A DNA stretch of 20,237 bases, taken from the NCBI GenBank assembly GCA_034437315.1, contig DAOTUC010000169.1:1-20237 (forward strand), in the 5' to 3' direction. Position 1 is the first letter of the stretch. Each line of letters begins with the position of its first letter. Both the position numbers and the translations under genes were made by a program. Positions 15,500 through 20,237 of the stretch are shown piece by piece. This stretch comes from DSAR01 sp034437315 (GTDB lineage Bacteria; Chloroflexota; Anaerolineae; B4-G1). A model generated the notes under the pieces. That model saw nothing but the letters and a program-made list of their open reading frames with translations. It was not told the DNA's origin and did no database searches.

Positions 15500-18400
15500 C
15501 GCCGCTCGCCTCCAGCGCCTGGATCTGCGCCACTAATTCCTGCAACGCCGCCTGTTGATCCTCAGGCGCCTTCTCCAAGGCGGCTTCAGCCTGCGCCAGC
15601 GCCCGATCCGATTCGCCAATCTGGCTGAACAGCCGGGCCAGGACCTGATGCACGTTCCAGATGTCCTTGGCCCTGGGCTGCAATTCCACCGTCATCGTGA
15701 GCGCGTGGATGGCCTCCTCCCATTGCTGTTGGTTGATGTACGTATCCCCCAACATCCGCCACACCTGGGCCGAGCGGGGATTAAGCTCCAGCGCGTTCTC
15801 GTAACAGCGGATCGCCTCCTCCATATCGCCTTCCTGGCGGTAGACGTCGCCCCGCACCAGCCACGTCTGGTCAAACTCGTCGTCAATGTCCAGCGAATGC
15901 GCATTGGTGCGTTTGAAACCCTCGAAATCGCCCAAACCGTAGTAGTAGAGCATCGCCCACTCATTCCACAGGATGGCATTCTGGGGGCTCAACATGGTCG
16001 CCAACTCGTAATTCTCCGACGATTTTCGGAGCAGGACGCCCTTCCGCTCCGCTTCGGAGGCGAAATCGGCCCACCGGCGGTACATGCGGGCCAGGTTGGC
16101 GCTGTGATCGGTGTTCAGGGGGTTGATCTCCCGGGCCTTGACCAACGTCTCCTCCGTCTCCTGCATCACGGTCTCGCGCACGGCTGGATCTTGTAAACTG
16201 GAGGCGTACTCCAGGTAAGCGCGCCCCAGATAGAGATAGTAGAAATCCTCCCGGGGGACCATCTCGATGGCCTGCTTGTAATGTTCGATGGCGACCAGCC
16301 ACTGCTTACCCCGATCGTAGGGGTCGGCCTGCTTGTAAATGATGTCCGCCTGAATCGGTTGCAAGTTGGTCTGCTTGGCCATCGCGCCCACCAACACCAT
16401 CAGAACGATCAAGGAGATAATGCCCCACGGTTGCGCGATCTCCCGAGGGCTTTCTTTTACTTTGAAAAAGAGGATCAAGCCGCCCGCGATCAACGTGAAA
16501 ACGATGAACCAGTAGTAAGAGGATAGGAAATTGGCGACGTGACGCGCCACACCGAGCACATCCTGCAGGGTCTGCGCCTGGACGTTCATCAGCGCCGCCT
16601 GGCGGCTGGCCTGGACCAGGGCAAAACTTAACCCGGTCGACAAGGAGATCAACAGGTATAAAGCAAAAGCCAGCCACCCATCGCTGGGGCGTTTGGCAAA
16701 GTCGCCCCGCTTCGCCTGTTCCGAGGTGAAGATAACGCCGCCCATCACCCACGTCAGCGCGAAGATCATCAAGGCCCCGTAAGAGGTGCGGCTATCCTGC
16801 GCCGGGAGCACCGTCAGCGCGCGCCAGATGATGCGCATCGGTTCCACGAGCCGCTCGGCGTTGGTCACGAAATCGAAGGCCAGCGTGCCCAACACGAAAC
16901 CACCGATGAGCGACAGCACGAGGGTCGACCAAAGCCAACTCGGCAGCACGATGCCTGTCGGTTCCCGCTTCCGCCTTCTCCGCCTGCGCCCGCTGTTGCG
17001 CCGCGCGTTGTTATTCGTCGCGCCGTTGACCTGTTGCATCGCCGCGCTCGTCTCCTGCACTAGGCCCATCCCCGCGACGACCATCGCCCCGGCGAAGGCC
17101 CAGAACGTGGTCCGGGTGGAGGCGATGGCGATCCCAAAGTTGATCTCAACAAAGTGGGCGACGACGGCCGAGAGCATACCCATCAGAAAGATGAAGTAGG
17201 GGTGAAATTCTGTCTTTTCAGTCTCCGGATCCCGGTAAGCCGAAAATCCAAAGATGAGCAGATAAAGGGCCAATCCGCCCACCATCCCGATGGGCACCGC
17301 CAGGCCAAAGAAGTGGAAATCGATCAGGTAAGTGACCAATATGACGGCGACAATTGCCCCGCCAGCTTGCAGGGCGAAGAACAATGTCCGACGCCAGTCC
17401 AGCGGCAGGAAGCCCATCCAGCGCAGCGCGTAGTAGAACACGCCGCCGAAGAGCCAGACGTAGGCCACAAATCCCAGGAGGCCCGTGATGACCCAGGCGT
17501 CCATCGTCTCGTTGTGGGAGCGGTCGGGGGAGGCGGTGCGGGACTCGTAATGGCCCAATAGCGGGGGGTAAAAGGGATTGTAGGCCACGTACATCGACTC
17601 TGGGCCGTAACCGACCAACAGGCGCAGCGAATTGTACGGGTCGGAGCGGCCCTGGGGATAGTCCTCGGTCGGCGGGAACTTGATGGGGTCGTGGGGGCTG
17701 ATGAGATCGAGCGCCCCCTCCCAGATCAGGTTACGCACCATGCCGGTGCCGCCTTCGTATTGGAGCACCCGTGCGACGCGGCTCAATCCCGGTTGTTCCA
17801 GCGCCCATTCGTGAATCGGCCCTGCCAGGTTAATGAGGAAGAAGCCGACCGAGACGATGACGATCAGGATAAGCGAGCCGCTCAACAGCGTGATCCACGT
17901 GCGGCGATTCATCACCCGCTGAAGGGCGAGCGTCCCCAGGAGCACCCAGATACCCAAGCCAGCCAGGAGCCCCATCAAAGGCCCACGGCTCTGGGTGTAC
18001 CAGATGGCGATCAACTGGACCAGGAAGAGGAAGATGTAAGCGGCCGCACGCGGGATGTCGGCCGCGTTCGTCTCCTCGTCGGTCAGGATGTCTCGGAAGG
18101 ACTTGAGGATGCGGCTCAGCGTGGGGAAGGCGGCCATGATCAGGTAGGCGGCGACGAAAATCGCGTTGCCCATGTTGGAGGCCACGCGCCGGGTCACGTC
18201 CCCGCCCCAGGGCAGAGGATCCAATTTGTTGCGCTGAACGAGACCGTACAGCGCAATGGGCAGGCTGTTGAGGATGACGACGGTGATCAAGCGCTCCAAC
18301 TGCTCCCGCGTCCGCAGCCCCTGGAGGATGACGAAAAACACGACGATGTAAGCTAACGTCGTGTAGGTCCCCTGCAAGCGCTGGTAGGAGCCGAAGAAAC

Positions 18401-18707
18401 TGATCCAGGGCGTGACCGATAGAAACGTACTGAGAAGATAGATGATCACCGTGAAAAGGGTCGGCAACACCAGGGGCGTGCGCCAGGAAATCTGCGTCTC
18501 GTACCGGCCGCTGACCCGTTCCTCGACGTATTTGACGAGCCACAGGGCGGCCATCATCAGGGCTACCGTGCGCAGGGTGGTCAGCTTATCCGGCTCGAAG
18601 ACGCGGCTGGAATAGACGTTGAAGAACAGCGGCGTGATAATGACCGCCAGGAGCCAGCCGAGTTCCAAGGCCTTGTCGCAAAATGCGCTGAGTTTTGTCG
18701 AATTCAT
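15492..18707 (-). CDS. O-antigen ligase/polymerase-family membrane protein with C-terminal TPR domain
   Basis: This 1071-residue protein has an N-terminal bundle of about 12 helices (about 10-545) with the Wzy_C/WaaL features WYTQSRGPLMGLLAGLGIWV (about 238) and SHNETMDAWVITGLLGFVAY (about 395), including the conserved His. A strongly basic cytoplasmic loop, NSGRRRRRRKREP (about 570-582), separates a second helix group (about 590-800). From about 805 to the end, TPR repeats appear, such as GDVYRQEGDMEEAIRCYENA and LELNPRSAQVWRMLGDTYIN. It probably joins or polymerises lipid-linked glycans at the outer face of the membrane, with the TPR part binding a partner. I placed the start at ATG 18707 (MNSTKLSAF); an upstream in-frame TTG at 18734 is unlikely. 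The ribosome binding site (AGAGG) is weak. The 107-nt gap before it contains 8-mer repeats. Confidence 0.85.
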   Translation of the reverse strand: MNSTKLSAFCDKALELGWLLAVIITPLFFNVYSSRVFEPDKLTTLRTVALMMAALWLVKYVEERVSGRYETQISWRTPLVLPTLFTVIIYLLSTFLSVTPWISFFGSYQRLQGTYTTLAYIVVFFVILQGLRTREQLERLITVVILNSLPIALYGLVQRNKLDPLPWGGDVTRRVASNMGNAIFVAAYLIMAAFPTLSRILKSFRDILTDEETNAADIPRAAAYIFLFLVQLIAIWYTQSRGPLMGLLAGLGIWVLLGTLALQRVMNRRTWITLLSGSLILIVIVSVGFFLINLAGPIHEWALEQPGLSRVARVLQYEGGTGMVRNLIWEGALDLISPHDPIKFPPTEDYPQGRSDPYNSLRLLVGYGPESMYVAYNPFYPPLLGHYESRTASPDRSHNETMDAWVITGLLGFVAYVWLFGGVFYYALRWMGFLPLDWRRTLFFALQAGGAIVAVILVTYLIDFHFFGLAVPIGMVGGLALYLLIFGFSAYRDPETEKTEFHPYFIFLMGMLSAVVAHFVEINFGIAIASTRTTFWAFAGAMVVAGMGLVQETSAAMQQVNGATNNNARRNSGRRRRRRKREPTGIVLPSWLWSTLVLSLIGGFVLGTLAFDFVTNAERLVEPMRIIWRALTVLPAQDSRTSYGALMIFALTWVMGGVIFTSEQAKRGDFAKRPSDGWLAFALYLLISLSTGLSFALVQASRQAALMNVQAQTLQDVLGVARHVANFLSSYYWFIVFTLIAGGLILFFKVKESPREIAQPWGIISLIVLMVLVGAMAKQTNLQPIQADIIYKQADPYDRGKQWLVAIEHYKQAIEMVPREDFYYLYLGRAYLEYASSLQDPAVRETVMQETEETLVKAREINPLNTDHSANLARMYRRWADFASEAERKGVLLRKSSENYELATMLSPQNAILWNEWAMLYYYGLGDFEGFKRTNAHSLDIDDEFDQTWLVRGDVYRQEGDMEEAIRCYENALELNPRSAQVWRMLGDTYINQQQWEEAIHALTMTVELQPRAKDIWNVHQVLARLFSQIGESDRALAQAEAALEKAPEDQQAALQELVAQIQALEASGGD

Positions 18708-18728
18708 AGGCGCCTCTCTAGAATTAGT

Positions 18729-18767
18729 GTGCAAGTTTTAAGTATGCAAGTGTGCAAGTTACAAGTC
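18729..18767. repeat. Degenerate GCAAGTT-type short repeats
   Basis: Near-copies of TGCAAGTT appear at 18730, 18745 and 18753, with variants AAGTAT and ACAAGTC between them. The run fills part of the gap between the SDR epimerase gene and the ligase gene. It has no coding capacity. Confidence 0.55.
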
Positions 18768-18814
18768 AAAGTGCTACATCGCTTACAGGATGAAGAACAA
18801 GATGATGACAATGG

Positions 18815-19786
18815 CTACGCCATGCTCTCGCGTTTGAACCAGGCTAACGTGCGCTGTAAGCCGTCTTTGAGCGGGGTCTGGGCCTCAAACCCCAAGATGT
18901 CGCGCGCGCGGCTCACGTCCGGGACGCGCCGGCGGGTCTCCTCGAAATCGGCCCCATAAGCCTGTTCGTAGGAGACGTGCTCAATCTCTGAAGAGGAATC
19001 GGTTAACTGGCAGATTATCTCGGCCAGTTCCAGGATTGAAGTCTCTTGGCTGGACCCGATGTTGAAGACATGCCCGGCCGCTTCGGGGATGGTCGCCGCC
19101 AGCATCGTGCCCCGCACCGTATCCTCGATAAAGGTAAAGCAACGGGTCTGCCTGCCGTCGTCATAGACGGTCAACGGCGAATCCCGCAGCGCCTGGGTCA
19201 TAAACTTGGCGATGACGCTGCCATATCCCTTGGGATCGAGCCGGGGGCCGTAGGCGTTAAAATAGCGGACGATGGAGACCGGCAACCCCTTCTTGGCATA
19301 GGCCAGGGCGAAGTATTCGTCAATCGCCTTGGCGTCGGAATAGGACCATCGTCCCACCGTCGTCGGCCCCAGGAGACGGTCATCGTCCTCGTGCAACGGC
19401 ACTTCGGTCGATTTGCCGTGAATCTCGGAACTGGACGCGACGACCGTGCGCACCCAATACTTGAACGCCATCTCCAACACGTTCTCGGTGCCGCGCACGT
19501 TGGTAACGATGGCGCCCAATGGGTCATCGACGACGTACTTGACGCCGACGACGGCCGCCAGGTGGTAGATCAAATCGGCCTGGCGAATGAGGCGTTCCAA
19601 CGTGTTCACGTTGAGGATCGAATCGTTGACGAAATGAAAGCGCTCACTGCTCAACTGGTGGGCGATGTTGCTCGCTTTCCCGACCGAGAGGTTGTCGATC
19701 ACGGTAACCTCGTGTCCCTGTTCCATCAAAACGTCTACTAAATTAGAGCCAATAAATCCGGCGCCGCCGGTGACCAGAATGCGCAT
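18815..19786 (-). CDS. NAD-dependent SDR nucleotide-sugar epimerase/dehydratase (UDP-glucuronate decarboxylase-like)
   Basis: The 323-residue extended SDR has GGAGFIGSN (residues 7-15), a DNLSVGKASNIAH segment, HLAAVVGVKYVVDDPLGAI, the active-site SSSEIHGKS (about 118-126) and WSYSDAKAIDEYF with the catalytic Tyr and Lys (about 147-151). RYFNAYGPRLDPKGYGSVIA and FTFIEDTVRG are typical of UDP-sugar epimerases and decarboxylases. The SSSE(V/I)xGKS…EDDDRLLGPTT…WSYSDAKAIDE combination is typical of a clade annotated as UDP-glucuronate decarboxylase or UDP-glucose 4-epimerase; the exact reaction is uncertain. The ATG has AAAGG about 8 nt upstream and a TATAAT 20 nt upstream. It is the first gene of the minus-strand polysaccharide operon. 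Confidence 0.88.
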   Translation of the reverse strand: MRILVTGGAGFIGSNLVDVLMEQGHEVTVIDNLSVGKASNIAHQLSSERFHFVNDSILNVNTLERLIRQADLIYHLAAVVGVKYVVDDPLGAIVTNVRGTENVLEMAFKYWVRTVVASSSEIHGKSTEVPLHEDDDRLLGPTTVGRWSYSDAKAIDEYFALAYAKKGLPVSIVRYFNAYGPRLDPKGYGSVIAKFMTQALRDSPLTVYDDGRQTRCFTFIEDTVRGTMLAATIPEAAGHVFNIGSSQETSILELAEIICQLTDSSSEIEHVSYEQAYGADFEETRRRVPDVSRARDILGFEAQTPLKDGLQRTLAWFKRESMA

Positions 19787-20047
19787 TGAGCCAACCTTTC
19801 GAATAATTATAAAATGACCGTCTAACGCAGTTTTGCCCCAAAACGACAGGGCTGGTAGATGTACTGGTTAAAGGTCGCAAGTTCGTACGTCGCGCGCTAT
19901 TGCTCGGTTAATAACGCCGATATATCTTACCTTAGGCAGACCAAAAGTCAAGCCTACATTTCCCAGTTCCCCAAAAGTCGCCAAATATCTCGCGGTATCT
20001 TGTGGGTGTGTTTCATTTCATTTGGGGCCAAGTTCGTAGTAGGCGAT
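19787..20047. other. Intergenic region without a convincing gene
   Basis: The 261 bp between the glycosyltransferase and epimerase genes are AT-richer than their surroundings. They contain a minus-strand TATAAT (19806-19811), a small inverted repeat (19830-19844), CCAAAAGTC twice (about 19941 and 19972), and a palindrome GGCGATTTATCGCC (20042-20055) across the glycosyltransferase stop. A 66-codon plus-strand frame here shows no binding site or family pattern. Confidence 0.6.
19806..19811 (-). promoter_or_regulatory. Probable -10 box for the polysaccharide operon
   Basis: TATAAT on the minus strand lies 20 nt before the epimerase ATG. No good -35 box is found 16-18 nt further upstream. A small inverted repeat GTTTTG/CAAAAC (19830-19844) occupies that position and could be an activator or operator site. 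Confidence 0.45.
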
Positions 20048-20237
20048 TTATCGCCGTAACAGCGCGTCGTATAACGCCTGGGTTTGAGCGGCTGCCCGCT
20101 CCCAGGAAAATTGAGTCGCCCGCGCCAGACCCCGGCGGGCGAGCGCCGGCCTCATTTCCCGATCCTGGAGCAATTGGCGCAGAACGCCTATCATCGATTC
20201 CGTGTCGGTGGGATCGCAGTAAAGCGCGGCCTCTCCG
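20048..20237 (-). CDS. Glycosyltransferase family 4-type protein, C-terminal end only
   Basis: The last 62 codons of a minus-strand gene enter from the right edge: GEAALYCDPTDTESMIGVLR, then QLLQDREMRPALARRGLARA, then TQFSWERAAAQTQALYDALL and RR. The G-x-A-A-L-Y-x-D-P-x-D pattern followed by a short helix and FSWERAA is the usual C-terminus of GT4 (GT-B fold) glycosyltransferases. The donor-binding Glu motif and acceptor domain are outside the window. It lies 261 nt upstream of the polysaccharide operon on the same strand and probably belongs to the same locus. Confidence 0.82.
   Translation of the reverse strand, partial: GEAALYCDPTDTESMIGVLRQLLQDREMRPALARRGLARATQFSWERAAAQTQALYDALLRR

Noticed and set aside
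17691..18356. 221-codon plus-strand open frame
   Set aside because: It is antisense to the O-antigen ligase gene and lacks any family pattern.
19859..20059. 66-codon plus-strand open frame in the last gap
   Set aside because: No ribosome binding site, no promoter and no recognisable composition. It overlaps the end of the glycosyltransferase gene.

Overview
The window looks like chromosomal DNA from a GC-rich bacterium of the Chloroflexota (Anaerolineae-like). This is an inference from several features together: a large Alu-type SRP RNA, a YabE-like G5/3D protein next to rsmA, a cohesin-like surface protein, a coiled-coil PD-(D/E)XK-like protein, a very large O-antigen-ligase/TPR protein, and degenerate 8-mer repeats in operon gaps. 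No single marker fixes the lineage. I saw no tRNA, rRNA, CRISPR array, complete insertion sequence or phage gene.

Layout. 1-3615 (minus): two overlapping half-transporter genes encoding a probable heterodimeric ABC exporter with one degenerate ATP site. 3616-3864: a 169-bp imperfectly palindromic element. 3865-5154 (minus): a protein made of two fused HAD phosphatase-like domains. 5155-5686 is not covered by any long gene but is densely organised. It holds a consensus minus-strand promoter, a 31-codon ORF with a strong ribosome binding site and pronounced RNA folding potential, two consecutive hairpin terminators, a second 28-codon ORF just upstream of the HAD gene, and a divergent promoter for the next gene. 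5687-7377 (plus): a coiled-coil nuclease-like protein, then a nucleotide-sugar epimerase. 7430-8272 (minus): a membrane-anchored cohesin-like protein. 8273-8659: inverted repeats. 8660-10898 (minus): rsmA and a YabE-like cell-wall protein. 11027-11297 (minus): SRP RNA with its own promoter. 11417-13553 (plus): mutL and a small GYD-domain protein. 13590-19786 (minus): a polysaccharide operon, transcribed in the order SDR epimerase, O-antigen-ligase/TPR protein, WecA/TagO-like lipid-carrier transferase, GalU-like uridylyltransferase. The window ends in the 3' end of a glycosyltransferase gene.

How the genes fit together. The right third is a coherent surface-glycan module. GalU would supply UDP-glucose, the two SDR enzymes would convert nucleotide sugars, the WecA-like protein would start assembly on the lipid carrier, a GT4-type enzyme would extend it, and the Wzy/WaaL-like protein would polymerise or transfer the product. 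The centre holds housekeeping genes (rsmA, ffs, mutL). The feature most worth a second look is the compact cassette at about 5324-5600. Its transcription and translation signals are far closer to consensus than those of its neighbours, yet it encodes only a tiny peptide, a structured RNA, or both.
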